Shown piece after piece: positions 22,826 through 31,252 of a stretch of 35,345 nucleotides of DNA. A program made the translations under genes and the position numbers. The stretch covers positions 1 through 35,345 of IMG/VR virus record IMGVR_UViG_3300005747_000068. One strand, 5' to 3'. Position 1 is the first letter of the stretch; every line of letters starts with the position of its first letter. Below the pieces are notes generated by a model. It saw only the letters and a list, made by a program, of their open reading frames with translations. It made no database searches and was not told where the DNA came from. This stretch comes from a virus.

Positions 22826-25800
22826 TTAGATATCTTCGAAAGATGCTCCTGTTGGAGTTATCAAGAATTCAATATCGATGAATTCAAGTGCTCTCGTTGG
22901 TTTAAGGTAAATCTTACCCGTTAACGTGTTATTATCCAAATCTTCAGGTGTGTTTTCTACAACCACACGGAAGTCAATAAGACCTCTATCTCTTCTAATT
23001 GAGTCTAAGATTGGATTAACCGCATCTAAGAAGTCTTGTCTTACTTGGTCATCATTCTGTTCGAACAATAATCTTACCGCCACCGCAGAAATCAATTTAC
23101 GTGCTTGTAACAATAATCTTCTTACGTTAATTCTATCAAGTGCAGATTCTCTAAGTTGTAGAGTTTTATTACCCCAAATTACGGTACCGACATCAGAGAA
23201 GGTTGCAATTGGGTTTAATCTACCTTGATATAGTGTATCTCTATCTTCTTGTGTCAACTTCTTACGTGCTTTAACAGAATTAACTAAACCTCTTGTGTAA
23301 CCCGCAGTTGCGAACCAAGGGAAAGCTACGTTATCCGTTAACGCCAAGTTTTTAACTACCTCAGATGTTGGTGGAATATAAACTTGTGTGTTATTTACAC
23401 CATCTCTTGTTAAAATCCATGGGTAATAAGTTGCAGTGTAGTTAGAATCAATATCTGATTCCTCTAAATTGTCAACCGCTTCATCAGGATAGATAAAGTC
23501 CGTATCAAATGACGATGTGTTAGGTACAAACATATTATAATCAGGTGTTGTACAGATGTAGATAGAATCAGCTCTATCTGTTTCAATCATATCAATCGCA
23601 TCCTCAACTAAGTTTGAATGATTAGTATAATCAATACCTGGTGTTACAAAAATATTAATGTTTACCGCTTCAGGGTTTTCAAAAGTTTTCTGACCCATTA
23701 AGTAAGCGTAGTAATCAGTATTTGCCCAATCAGTTGAATCTTCACCTACTGTAATTTGTTTAAACTGTCCCCATCCTGTTGCAGTTGGGAATGTAGGTGA
23801 AGGTGTAGCACCTAATAAGTAACCTGTACCACCTAATCTAAACGAGTCTTGATTAGAACGGAATTCTCTGTAAACATCCCATCCGTCAAAACCACCTTTA
23901 GCTAATAAAGTGAATTTACGCGCATTTAATTTATAGTAAGGATTAGTTTGGGATGTTGGTTCACTTGTGAAATCCGCGACACCGACATCAAACGATGACG
24001 TACCTGAACTAATATATTGACCAGAAATTGTAACAACAGTTGCTCCTGAATCCATATGGAAACCTTTTGTGAGGTAAGACCAATCACTACTTTCAGTTGC
24101 CGTTCCTAAGTTAGATGGGTTTTGTTTACCACCATAGTTAAAGAAGTCTGGGTCAATTCCAACAGTATTAGAAATACCTAAATAAGTTTTTCTCACTTTA
24201 TCACCTGAACTTCTCGTAGCATTACTACTTCCTGCGGTTGTACCGAATGGTGGGTTATAAATAACTTCACCTGGTGTGTTATATTTTGTTTTATATTCAA
24301 CAAAAGGACTCCTTGCCCCTGAGTATTCTCTCATCACATAACCTTCAAATCCACATGGTAGTGCATCTACAGGAGCATCTTCATCCATGTCTAACATTAT
24401 GAATCTTGACTTAAGTTCAAACTCACCGTTAGAAGTACCAACTTTCTTAGCCACGTAACCATTCTCACCTGGACTCATAGTACAGTTTGTGAATTTTTCT
24501 AAAACTACCGGATTTGCATCTGTATCGAAATAATCACGAACGATTATATCAAATGTGTTATTTGAGAATGACATATTTGCCAATGACACTTTTACTAAAT
24601 TATTAGCCGCGTTACCATCAGATATTAAGATAAACCTAAATAACCTATCTACTTTAGTACCTCTTAGTTCTGAAACCACAAACGGTGTTGATGGTGTTTG
24701 ATATTGTTCCAAATACCAACCAATTGAAGTATTATTAGCGTCATCTTCTCTAGCTGAAGGTAAACTAATTAATTCACAATTAAGTCCACGAACTTTACCA
24801 AGTCTATACCCTTGTGTTAATAATGAGTAATATGTTTCTTCCACAAATAATGGGAACTCACTACTTGTTTTACCGAAATTAGTAGAACCAAAAACTTTAG
24901 TTAGATAGTTTGTATCTGATAGTGAAAAAGATGTTTTAAATGTGAAAACATCACCACCCGACGTTAAACCTGATATTCCAAATGATGAGTAAGGATTTTT
25001 CTGTACATCAGCGTATGAGCCTGAACAATCCATTACCACATTAGTTAACCCTGTTACGTTGTAAACGGGTCCACCATCAGAGTTGTCATTAATGCCTCTT
25101 GAACGAAGTGTTGCAACAACAACATCATTATATTCAGTGAATGCCGTTGCATTGTATGTTAATACAGTACCACTAATCGTACCTGCAAAGACACTAGGAC
25201 TTGTTTCTGTAAATGTCCCCGGTTCCATAACTGCGTTAAATGACATACCCGAATAGTTGTCCCCCGAACCAGGTTCAAAACACCCGTAATACCAAGGGTC
25301 CATTAATGAGTCATCATAATCTGCAACTGAATTATATAAACCATCAACACCTAAGTTATTAGTCACTGATGTATAACCGTTACCTGTATACGCAGAATAT
25401 ACTGAATCTGTTAATACTCCCCATTGAGAAGAGGTTGTAGCAGATAATGAATTATCTAACATTAGATTGAGTACAAAAGTTTGTAACTGACCTTTAATAG
25501 TTGCTGAATCACCGTCATATAAGGTAATGTCATCATTAAAATAATCACTAATTGGTGATGGGATAGTACCAGTAAATTCAACAGTGTCTGTTGAACCTGT
25601 ACTACCCGTAAATGTTACCGACCAAGTAGTTTCTACAGGTGTTGATAATGTTGCTGGGTCTAAGTTTGCTTGAGTCGTTATAGACCAAGACGGACCTGCA
25701 TCATAACCTGATAAACCTAATACTCTGGTTACAAATAATTGATTTGATTGTTGTAAATATGCTTTCGCAATATATGCCGCTTCATATTTTGGAATTTGTG

Positions 25801-26008
25801 TGTTCACAAATTTAGTTGGATTTGTTCCCCCGAAGTAGGATTGAAACTCGTCAAAGTTTGTGATAAAAATTGGTTCAAATGCGGGACCTGTTAATGTCTC
25901 CCCTACTAAACCTAAAGTTGTTACCCCAACACTTTGTGCTACGAAACTCAAATCTCTTTCTGATGTATATACACCTGGTGAAACGAAGACTGTGTTTGAA
26001 CTTGCCAT
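22826..26008 (-). CDS. 18: Tail sheath protein (extra-large)
   Basis: Forms the contractile outer sheath. It opens with the classical sheath N-terminus: VFVSPGVYTSERDLSFV, then FGGTNPTK. The C-terminal 330 residues carry the conserved sheath core: NIFVTPGIDYTNHSNLVEDA, VYIPPTSEVVKNLALTDN, WGNKTLQLRESALDRINVRR, LLLQARKLISAVAVRLLFEQ and LIDFRVVVENTPEDLDNNT. It has 1060 residues, against 659 for T4 gp18; the excess is in the middle (about 110-700), as extra Ser/Thr/Gly-rich beta domains. The tube protein is of normal length, so the extra mass should project outward. A TATTTATA element lies 33 bases upstream of the ATG. Confidence 0.93.
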   Translation of the reverse strand: MASSNTVFVSPGVYTSERDLSFVAQSVGVTTLGLVGETLTGPAFEPIFITNFDEFQSYFGGTNPTKFVNTQIPKYEAAYIAKAYLQQSNQLFVTRVLGLSGYDAGPSWSITTQANLDPATLSTPVETTWSVTFTGSTGSTDTVEFTGTIPSPISDYFNDDITLYDGDSATIKGQLQTFVLNLMLDNSLSATTSSQWGVLTDSVYSAYTGNGYTSVTNNLGVDGLYNSVADYDDSLMDPWYYGCFEPGSGDNYSGMSFNAVMEPGTFTETSPSVFAGTISGTVLTYNATAFTEYNDVVVATLRSRGINDNSDGGPVYNVTGLTNVVMDCSGSYADVQKNPYSSFGISGLTSGGDVFTFKTSFSLSDTNYLTKVFGSTNFGKTSSEFPLFVEETYYSLLTQGYRLGKVRGLNCELISLPSAREDDANNTSIGWYLEQYQTPSTPFVVSELRGTKVDRLFRFILISDGNAANNLVKVSLANMSFSNNTFDIIVRDYFDTDANPVVLEKFTNCTMSPGENGYVAKKVGTSNGEFELKSRFIMLDMDEDAPVDALPCGFEGYVMREYSGARSPFVEYKTKYNTPGEVIYNPPFGTTAGSSNATRSSGDKVRKTYLGISNTVGIDPDFFNYGGKQNPSNLGTATESSDWSYLTKGFHMDSGATVVTISGQYISSGTSSFDVGVADFTSEPTSQTNPYYKLNARKFTLLAKGGFDGWDVYREFRSNQDSFRLGGTGYLLGATPSPTFPTATGWGQFKQITVGEDSTDWANTDYYAYLMGQKTFENPEAVNINIFVTPGIDYTNHSNLVEDAIDMIETDRADSIYICTTPDYNMFVPNTSSFDTDFIYPDEAVDNLEESDIDSNYTATYYPWILTRDGVNNTQVYIPPTSEVVKNLALTDNVAFPWFATAGYTRGLVNSVKARKKLTQEDRDTLYQGRLNPIATFSDVGTVIWGNKTLQLRESALDRINVRRLLLQARKLISAVAVRLLFEQNDDQVRQDFLDAVNPILDSIRRDRGLIDFRVVVENTPEDLDNNTLTGKIYLKPTRALEFIDIEFLITPTGASFEDI

Positions 26009-26040
26009 GTTTTTTTAATTTCTTTTAGAATTTATTTTAT

Positions 26041-26048
26041 TATAAATA
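26041..26048 (-). promoter_or_regulatory. Late-promoter-like TATTTATA element of the sheath gene
   Basis: The minus strand reads TATTTATAATAAAATAAA, 33 bases before the sheath ATG, with an A-rich leader. Confidence 0.65.
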
Positions 26049-26085
26049 TTTAGAAAAAACGCAAAAAACTTTCACTGAGGGGACA

Positions 26086-26093
26086 TATTTATA
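26086..26093 (+). promoter_or_regulatory. TATTTATA element before the 49-aa plus-strand gene
   Basis: The plus strand reads TATTTATAAATTA, five bases before the GGCAG hairpin and 42 bases before the ATG at 26135. It lies between divergent sheath and 49-aa genes. Confidence 0.45.
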
Positions 26094-26098
26094 AATTA

Positions 26099-26122
26099 GG
26101 CAGTATTTATTCTGCCTTTTTT
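26099..26122 (+). terminator. Terminator-like hairpin before the 49-aa gene
   Basis: GGCAG, an 8-base loop, CTGCC, then six Ts: a short rho-independent terminator form on the plus strand. It lies between a TATTTATA element and the ATG at 26135, so it may act as an attenuator or 5' hairpin. The U tract is not in the right place to terminate minus-strand transcripts. Confidence 0.5.
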
Positions 26123-26134
26123 CTACCTTTATTT

Positions 26135-26284
26135 ATGAAAGAGATAAAAAATATTAAAATATCGACAGAAGTTCACACCACATTAAAAACCTATTGTGAA
26201 GAAAATGGTCTAAAAATGTATAAGTTTTTGGAAAAGATGATTATGGAAAAATGTTCCAAACCAAAAGACATCTACGGAGAGTAG
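26135..26284 (+). CDS. Small ribbon-helix-helix-like protein (49 aa)
   Basis: Probable DNA-binding regulator. I translated it from the plus strand: ATG 26135 to TAG 26284. The short N-terminal strand KEIKNIKISTEVHTTLK, followed by a helix, a turn at EENGLK and a second helix YKFLEKMIMEKC, is the shape of a ribbon-helix-helix (Arc/CopG-like) domain. It is alone on the plus strand between the minus-strand gp15-like and sheath genes; its stop lies one base from the stop of the gp15-like gene. With the hairpin and promoter-like element it has its own signals. The target is unknown; regulation of tail or late genes would be a guess. Confidence 0.6.
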   Translation: MKEIKNIKISTEVHTTLKTYCEENGLKMYKFLEKMIMEKCSKPKDIYGE

Positions 26285-26285
26285 A

Positions 26286-27332
26286 TTATAGTAACTTTGC
26301 GGTAGTAAAAATCTTTGATTCACCCGATGTGTTTTTAGTAACTACGAATCTCACCAAATCATTAGTATTAATTTGTACTTTGTTTTCGTCCTCATTTAGT
26401 TCACCGACATAATCATTATTAATATAAACATCACAAGTTTTTATGTTTTCTGTCCTATCTAAATATAAATCAATAGTGTATCTGAAAATTTCACTCAATT
26501 CGCTATTACCATCTACAAACAATAAATCAACTGGAAACTCATTTGGGTTCTCAGGTTGTGGGTCAACCTTTCTTGATTTATTTAGTAATGGTACTTCGTA
26601 CATTGTAAGGGCTCTTGATATACCAGGACTAACCTCAAACTCATCTTCATCCATTAAGAACCCTAACATTGTAAACTCGTAGTTTTGAATGTAGTATTTT
26701 CTTTTATCAATATCTAAAACAGATTCATCAGAAATGTTATTTAATACAATTGGTATATAGTGTCCTTTAATGTTAGTATATGCCTGACGAGACGCAAAAT
26801 TTTGAAGAACGTTTTTGTTGAACTCATTCAACGACCTCATTCTATTTACAAACAGTTTAACATTATAAGTAATATCAACAGGAATAGGTTGAGGAATTTT
26901 ATAGACGTCGACACCTTTTCTTTGTCCGTCCCAAGTTGGTACTTTAGCATAATAAAATTGTTTTCTATTTGGAATAGTATATTGTAATGATGGGTTAGAA
27001 CCATAAGGAACTTCAGGTTGTCTAACTGTCGACACAAAAGGGGGTTTTACATTCTTATCTAAATCTTGAAAGTTCCAAGTCTCAGTAAACTGTACCCAAT
27101 TCTGTGTTGTTATAATAATATCAACAGTAGGTATAACCTTACCATCCATAAATGTTTTTAAATCATTTTTAACAAAATCCAACATACCACGGTCTAAATC
27201 TGCATGACCAATGCCTTTCGGCAAATAAGTACCATCCTTTTGAATGTCCTCCAAAAGTTCTATCCTTCTATCTAAACCTGTTTTTTTAGGTATAAGATTA
27301 ATCGTTTTCTTTATTTTTTTTGGTAATGCCAT
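26286..27332 (-). CDS. 15: Tail terminator/sheath stabiliser, gp15-like
   Basis: Caps the tail end and joins it to the neck. It has 348 residues (T4 gp15 has 272). The middle region resembles gp15: PVDITYNVKLFVNRMRSLNE, LQNFASRQAYTNIKGHYIPI, then KYYIQNYEFTMLGFLMDEDE (in T4, a Tyr-rich strand, a helix before a Pro/Ile strand, and a final beta strand with Gly). A C-terminal extension about 255-348 looks like an additional beta domain. It begins at TAATG overlap with the gp14-like gene and precedes the sheath gene, the order seen in T4 (14-15-18). The assignment rests on pattern and order. Confidence 0.62.
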   Translation of the reverse strand: MALPKKIKKTINLIPKKTGLDRRIELLEDIQKDGTYLPKGIGHADLDRGMLDFVKNDLKTFMDGKVIPTVDIIITTQNWVQFTETWNFQDLDKNVKPPFVSTVRQPEVPYGSNPSLQYTIPNRKQFYYAKVPTWDGQRKGVDVYKIPQPIPVDITYNVKLFVNRMRSLNEFNKNVLQNFASRQAYTNIKGHYIPIVLNNISDESVLDIDKRKYYIQNYEFTMLGFLMDEDEFEVSPGISRALTMYEVPLLNKSRKVDPQPENPNEFPVDLLFVDGNSELSEIFRYTIDLYLDRTENIKTCDVYINNDYVGELNEDENKVQINTNDLVRFVVTKNTSGESKIFTTAKLL

Positions 27333-27847
27333 TATACTCCGTTGAATTCATCATTTGATACCGGCGACGCAGTGATACTGCGGTAATATGGTTTATAACC
27401 ACCATAAGTGTGCCTGTTATCCGAGGTGATACGTCCGTCATCAACAACGGAATAATACCTAACTCTATCTTCTTTTTCATAATAACCAATATAGTCTCCG
27501 AACTCAACATCAACATCCATCTCATCTAAGTAAGACTGATAAATACCAACCTTGAGGTTACCAGGTTCTAATTGTTCAATTCTTGAAGACCCCATATACG
27601 CATTTGTTGGTGCTTCAACCTGAACATATCCTTTGAGTTCCACAGGTGCGTGATATTGTACCCCTTCGGAGACCACCTCACCATAAACATCATCTTTTTT
27701 TGTTCGTTGTTTATCAACACGATACAATACAAACGTAAAGTTCATATCTCCATGTAACCATTCTTGGCCGAGAGATATGTCTAAATCAAAATCTTCTTCT
27801 GCGAAGAATTTATTTAATCGTGTTATTGGAACTTTTCTTTGACTCAT
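27332..27847 (-). CDS. 14: Neck/head completion protein, gp14-like
   Basis: A 171-residue beta-rich protein. The start is ATG 27847 (TTG at 27850 is one codon upstream and probably not used). It opens with ITRLNKFFAEEDFDLDISLG and has mixed polar beta sequence, including VDVEFGDYIGYYEKEDRVRY and RITSDNRHTYGGYKPYYRSI. The gene precedes the gp15-like gene (TAATG overlap) and sheath, as gp14 does in T4, but T4 gp14 is longer (256 residues). A TATTTATC element ends five bases before the ATG, so the mRNA may be leaderless or nearly so. Neck role is inferred from position; gp14 specifically is uncertain. Confidence 0.5.
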   Translation of the reverse strand: MSQRKVPITRLNKFFAEEDFDLDISLGQEWLHGDMNFTFVLYRVDKQRTKKDDVYGEVVSEGVQYHAPVELKGYVQVEAPTNAYMGSSRIEQLEPGNLKVGIYQSYLDEMDVDVEFGDYIGYYEKEDRVRYYSVVDDGRITSDNRHTYGGYKPYYRSITASPVSNDEFNGV

Positions 27848-27868
27848 CAATTGATAAATATCTATAAA
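27838..27868 (+). promoter_or_regulatory. Candidate promoter of the SNF2 helicase gene
   Basis: On the plus strand TTGACT (27839-27844), preceded by T as TTTG, and TATAAA (27863-27868) are 18 bases apart, about 30 bases before the helicase ATG. It overlaps the start of the divergent gp14-like gene. Weak support. Confidence 0.25.
27853..27860 (-). promoter_or_regulatory. TATTTATC element immediately before the gp14-like gene
   Basis: The minus strand reads GATATTTATCAATTG and then the ATG, only five bases downstream. If it is used as a -10 element, the transcript would be essentially leaderless. Confidence 0.45.
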
Positions 27869-27896
27869 ATGATTATATTTAAATGTATTTAAGTTT

Positions 27897-29651
27897 ATGC
27901 AAGAAAATAAAGTAGTATCAAAGATACCCGAAATTAAGGCAACACGTATTTTAGAAGATTACGAAGGGTACAACAATTATATACTTTTGTTGAAAAAAAA
28001 GATGCAAATAAAAAAGCATTTTAAAATGACCCGAGCACAGGCCGACTATATTATTGATTTTCATAAACGAACACCAAAAGTTGCAAGAAAGTGGGTTGAG
28101 TTAGATGAATACTTTGCTAATAAAATGAAAGAAGAAAAATTACTTTCTAAAAAACCAACTCAAATTTATGTTGAAAAAATATTGGTAGAGAAGGACAAAT
28201 CATTTCATATTTATGGTAAATTATTTGAAACAGAGGAACTCCACGATTTTTGGTTACCCAAGGCGGCAGTAATACAAAATAAGGAAAGAAAGGTTGAGGT
28301 TGACTACACTAAATATTCAAACAGACCACCACTAGAACATCAGAAACTTGCCGTCGAAAAACTAGTTGGTAACGATAAATACATTTTAGCAGATGACATG
28401 GGTCTTGGTAAGACGACCGCAACGGTAATGGCAGCATTAGAGTCAGGGTCAAAAAAAATATTAATCATATGCCCCGCATCTTTAAAAATCAATTGGCAAA
28501 GGGAAATTGAAAACTACACGGATAAGTCAATATCGATAGTAGAGGGTAAAAAATGGGAACCCGCCGATTTTATGATAATAAACTTCGACATATTAAAAAA
28601 CTTCCACAACCTAAAAAAAATAAAAGAATCTGTTATCCTTAATTATGGTTTTGATTTAGTGGTAATAGATGAGGCACATTACATACAAAACAAACAAGCA
28701 CAGAGAACAAAAATTGCAAATGATATTTGTAAAAAGGTTGGTAAAGTGTGGTTACTAACGGGAACACCAATGACCTCAAGACCAATTAATTATTACAACC
28801 TACTGGACTTGGTCGACTCACCAGTTGCGTATAATTGGATGGCATATGCAATTCGATATTGTGAGGGTTACCAATTTAGCGTGGGGAATAGAAGAGTGTG
28901 GAATGTTAATGGAGCATCAAATCTATTAGAACTTAGAGACAGAACAAAAACACACGTACTAAGAAGATTAAAAGAAGATATTTTAGACTTACCTGAAAAA
29001 ATATTAACACCTGTTTACCTCAGACTTAAATCTAAACAATACGAGGCAATGATGGGTGAATATTTTGAGTGGTATGATAATTCAGAGGAATCGTCCTCAT
29101 TAACAGTGCAATTCTCAAAGCTGATGAAAGTAAGACAAATCATCGCAGAAGAAAAAGTTAGAAATACAATAGAAATTGCACAAAACATTATAGAACAAGG
29201 AAAAAAAGTTATTATTTTTACAAACTTTACAGATACATTAAATCAAATAAAAACTCATTTTGGTAAAGAGGCTGTCACTTTAGATGGACGAATGAGTAAA
29301 CCTAACCGACAGCACTCCGTTGACGAGTTTCAAACAAACGACAAGGTAAAAGTATTTGTTGGTAATCTTAAGGCTGCGGGTGTTGGTATAACACTAACAG
29401 CCGCGGAAGCAGTTATCATGAACGATTTATCGTTTGTACCTTCGGACCATTCACAGGCCGAAGATAGAGCATATAGATATGGTCAAAAATCCAATGTGTC
29501 TGTCTTTTACCCAATTTTTGAAAATACTATTGAAGGTGCAATATATGATATCTTATCAAAAAAGAAAAACGTATTTGAAACAGTTATGGGTGATAATGAA
29601 GATAAAGGGAATATTGTAGAAGAAATATTAAACTCTATCACAAGAAGATAG
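27897..29651 (+). CDS. SNF2-family helicase (SMARCAL1-like)
   Basis: ATP-driven DNA translocase, possibly for fork regression or recombination. The 584-residue protein has a 140-residue N-terminal region and both SNF2 lobes: motif I DDMGLGKTT at 166-174, motif Ia near LIICPAS, DEAH box VVIDEAHYIQ at 255-263, motif III LLTGTPM at 286-292, lobe-2 motif GVGITL at 495-500, and motif VI QAEDRAYRYGQ at 520-530. The DEAH/RAYRYGQ pair is typical of SNF2 rather than T4 UvsW (which has a different domain order). It is on the plus strand, divergent from the gp14-like gene. It opens the plus-strand run that continues into the SOD fusion gene, neck and small beta protein. Confidence 0.92.
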   Translation: MQENKVVSKIPEIKATRILEDYEGYNNYILLLKKKMQIKKHFKMTRAQADYIIDFHKRTPKVARKWVELDEYFANKMKEEKLLSKKPTQIYVEKILVEKDKSFHIYGKLFETEELHDFWLPKAAVIQNKERKVEVDYTKYSNRPPLEHQKLAVEKLVGNDKYILADDMGLGKTTATVMAALESGSKKILIICPASLKINWQREIENYTDKSISIVEGKKWEPADFMIINFDILKNFHNLKKIKESVILNYGFDLVVIDEAHYIQNKQAQRTKIANDICKKVGKVWLLTGTPMTSRPINYYNLLDLVDSPVAYNWMAYAIRYCEGYQFSVGNRRVWNVNGASNLLELRDRTKTHVLRRLKEDILDLPEKILTPVYLRLKSKQYEAMMGEYFEWYDNSEESSSLTVQFSKLMKVRQIIAEEKVRNTIEIAQNIIEQGKKVIIFTNFTDTLNQIKTHFGKEAVTLDGRMSKPNRQHSVDEFQTNDKVKVFVGNLKAAGVGITLTAAEAVIMNDLSFVPSDHSQAEDRAYRYGQKSNVSVFYPIFENTIEGAIYDILSKKKNVFETVMGDNEDKGNIVEEILNSITRR

Positions 29652-29671
29652 TATTTTTTTCCATATGGTGT

Positions 29672-29679
29672 TATTTATA
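29672..29679 (+). promoter_or_regulatory. Late-promoter-like TATTTATA element of the SOD-fusion gene
   Basis: The plus strand reads TATTTATAAATAAAACACA, 16 bases before the ATG of the SOD-fusion gene, in a 44-base gap after the helicase. Confidence 0.6.
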
Positions 29680-29695
29680 AATAAAACACAAACTT

Positions 29696-31234
29696 ATGGA
29701 GTTTAAAAAGAGCCAAGAAAAAATCCGTGAAATAGAAAACAAAATTACGGAATCAGAAAGAAAAGATATCGTTACCGAGAATAAAAAAGGTAGTAAAATG
29801 ATAACCGCAATAAAGTTACCATATTCATATTCGTCGTTAAAACGATTCATAGATAAAGAAACAATGAATGTTCATTATAACCAACACTATAAAGGTTATA
29901 TTAGAAAACTTAACAAAGAGTTAGAAAATGTTAAAGATAAAGACTTAGATTTAGAGTCTTTAATAAAGGGTATTTCAAGATATAGTAATACCATCAAAAA
30001 TAATGCTGGTGGAGCATATAATCATGAGTTATTTTGGCAGATGTTATCACCAAAACAACAACAACCAAATGGTCCGGTATTAGATAAAATTAAGAAGAAG
30101 TTTAAAACATTTTCAAATTTTAAGAAAACATTTAAAAACAAAGCTTTAGGTCAATTTGGCTCAGGATGGGTATGGTTAGTACTCACAAAAAGTGGTGATG
30201 TTAAAATTGTAACTACATCTAATCAAGATAATCCGTTAATGAACACTATTAAATTTGGTGGGATACCATTATTAGGTTTAGATTTATGGGAACACGCATA
30301 TTACTTAAAATACAAAAATAAAAGAAACGAATATATTGATAATTTCTTTACAGTTATTAATTGGTCTTTTGTTAATAAACAATTTGATTCACATCAAAAG
30401 AGTAAACTTAACGAATCAAAAGTTGTGAAGAGCTTAATTAGTGAGGGTTTATCTAAAGGATGTTCACCACAACAGGTAAACACATATAGAATGGTCTTTA
30501 ACAGAAATCCACAAGTTAAGAAAAAGTTTATGTACGCAATTATGGATATACTTAAAGAAGTTTATTCTGAATTTCATTACGAAAAAAATCAATACGCAGA
30601 TGGACAAATGTCAGGAATATACGATTTTGAACAACCTGGTCGTTCAGTAATTAATAAATTAAACACTAACTACTCCGCATTTTGTATTTTAGTTAATGAC
30701 CTTAATGCAGTATTAAAACACTACGGGCAGAACCCATTAAATTTTGTAGGTGTTAATGATAAACAACAGTTGAGGGAGGTACAGAGAATGATAAAACTTA
30801 TGATTGAATTCAGATATCGTATTTTTAATCAAGAATCAGGGACATTCCAAAGTATTATGGCATCATTAGACAAAACAAATAAATTTGGTGATGAAAGAGA
30901 AATAAAGGCTGTTGTTAATATGAAAGATATCTTTAACACTAAAAAAGTATTCAAAGTAGGTGAACTAGGTGGGAAAGATGATATGATTGGAGGTATTGAT
31001 GCAACAGTAGAAATAAATGGCGAAACTAAAACAATACAAATAAAACCATTTAATAATACTGAAGAAAGTGAAGGTAGAGTCACCGTATTTGGTACAGGTA
31101 ATGTTAAACCCTATAAAACCGACTATATGTGTTTTCATGATAACTCTAAAGGTACGTTAGTTTTTGAAAATAATGATACAAAAATTGTTAACGGTAGATA
31201 TACTTTCCCTGTCGATAGTTTAATAAAACAATAA
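29696..31234 (+). CDS. Superoxide dismutase (Fe/Mn family) fused to a C-terminal PD-(D/E)XK-like domain
   Basis: A 512-residue fusion. Residues 35-235 form a complete Fe/Mn SOD: LPYSYSSLKRF, ligand His60 in NVHYNQHYKGY, ligand His110 in AYNHELFW, QFGSGWVWLV, and ligands Asp196 and His200 in GLDLWEHAYYLKY. The gate Tyr68 is present, the usual His before it is Tyr65, and NQDNPLM (Gln177) suggests the Mn-type. An internal ATG at 29798 would give a standard SOD start; the first 34 residues are charged. Residues 236-512 are not SOD: a helical part (235-395) and a C-terminal segment about 398-470 with GDEREIKAVVNMKD, GGIDATVEING and IQIK (Glu402, Asp435, Gln448-Ile-Lys450), the pattern of PD-(D/E)XK nucleases. 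TATTTATA precedes it; neck gene follows. Confidence 0.88.
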   Translation: MEFKKSQEKIREIENKITESERKDIVTENKKGSKMITAIKLPYSYSSLKRFIDKETMNVHYNQHYKGYIRKLNKELENVKDKDLDLESLIKGISRYSNTIKNNAGGAYNHELFWQMLSPKQQQPNGPVLDKIKKKFKTFSNFKKTFKNKALGQFGSGWVWLVLTKSGDVKIVTTSNQDNPLMNTIKFGGIPLLGLDLWEHAYYLKYKNKRNEYIDNFFTVINWSFVNKQFDSHQKSKLNESKVVKSLISEGLSKGCSPQQVNTYRMVFNRNPQVKKKFMYAIMDILKEVYSEFHYEKNQYADGQMSGIYDFEQPGRSVINKLNTNYSAFCILVNDLNAVLKHYGQNPLNFVGVNDKQQLREVQRMIKLMIEFRYRIFNQESGTFQSIMASLDKTNKFGDEREIKAVVNMKDIFNTKKVFKVGELGGKDDMIGGIDATVEINGETKTIQIKPFNNTEESEGRVTVFGTGNVKPYKTDYMCFHDNSKGTLVFENNDTKIVNGRYTFPVDSLIKQ

Positions 31235-31252
31235 TAAACGGGTAAAACCAGA

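Noticed and set aside
27848-27850. TTG start one codon before the gp14-like ATG
   Set aside because: ATG directly follows and is the likelier start.
27897-29651. T4 UvsW as the identity of the plus-strand helicase
   Set aside because: Motif set (DEAH, RAYRYGQ) and domain order fit SNF2/SMARCAL1-type better.
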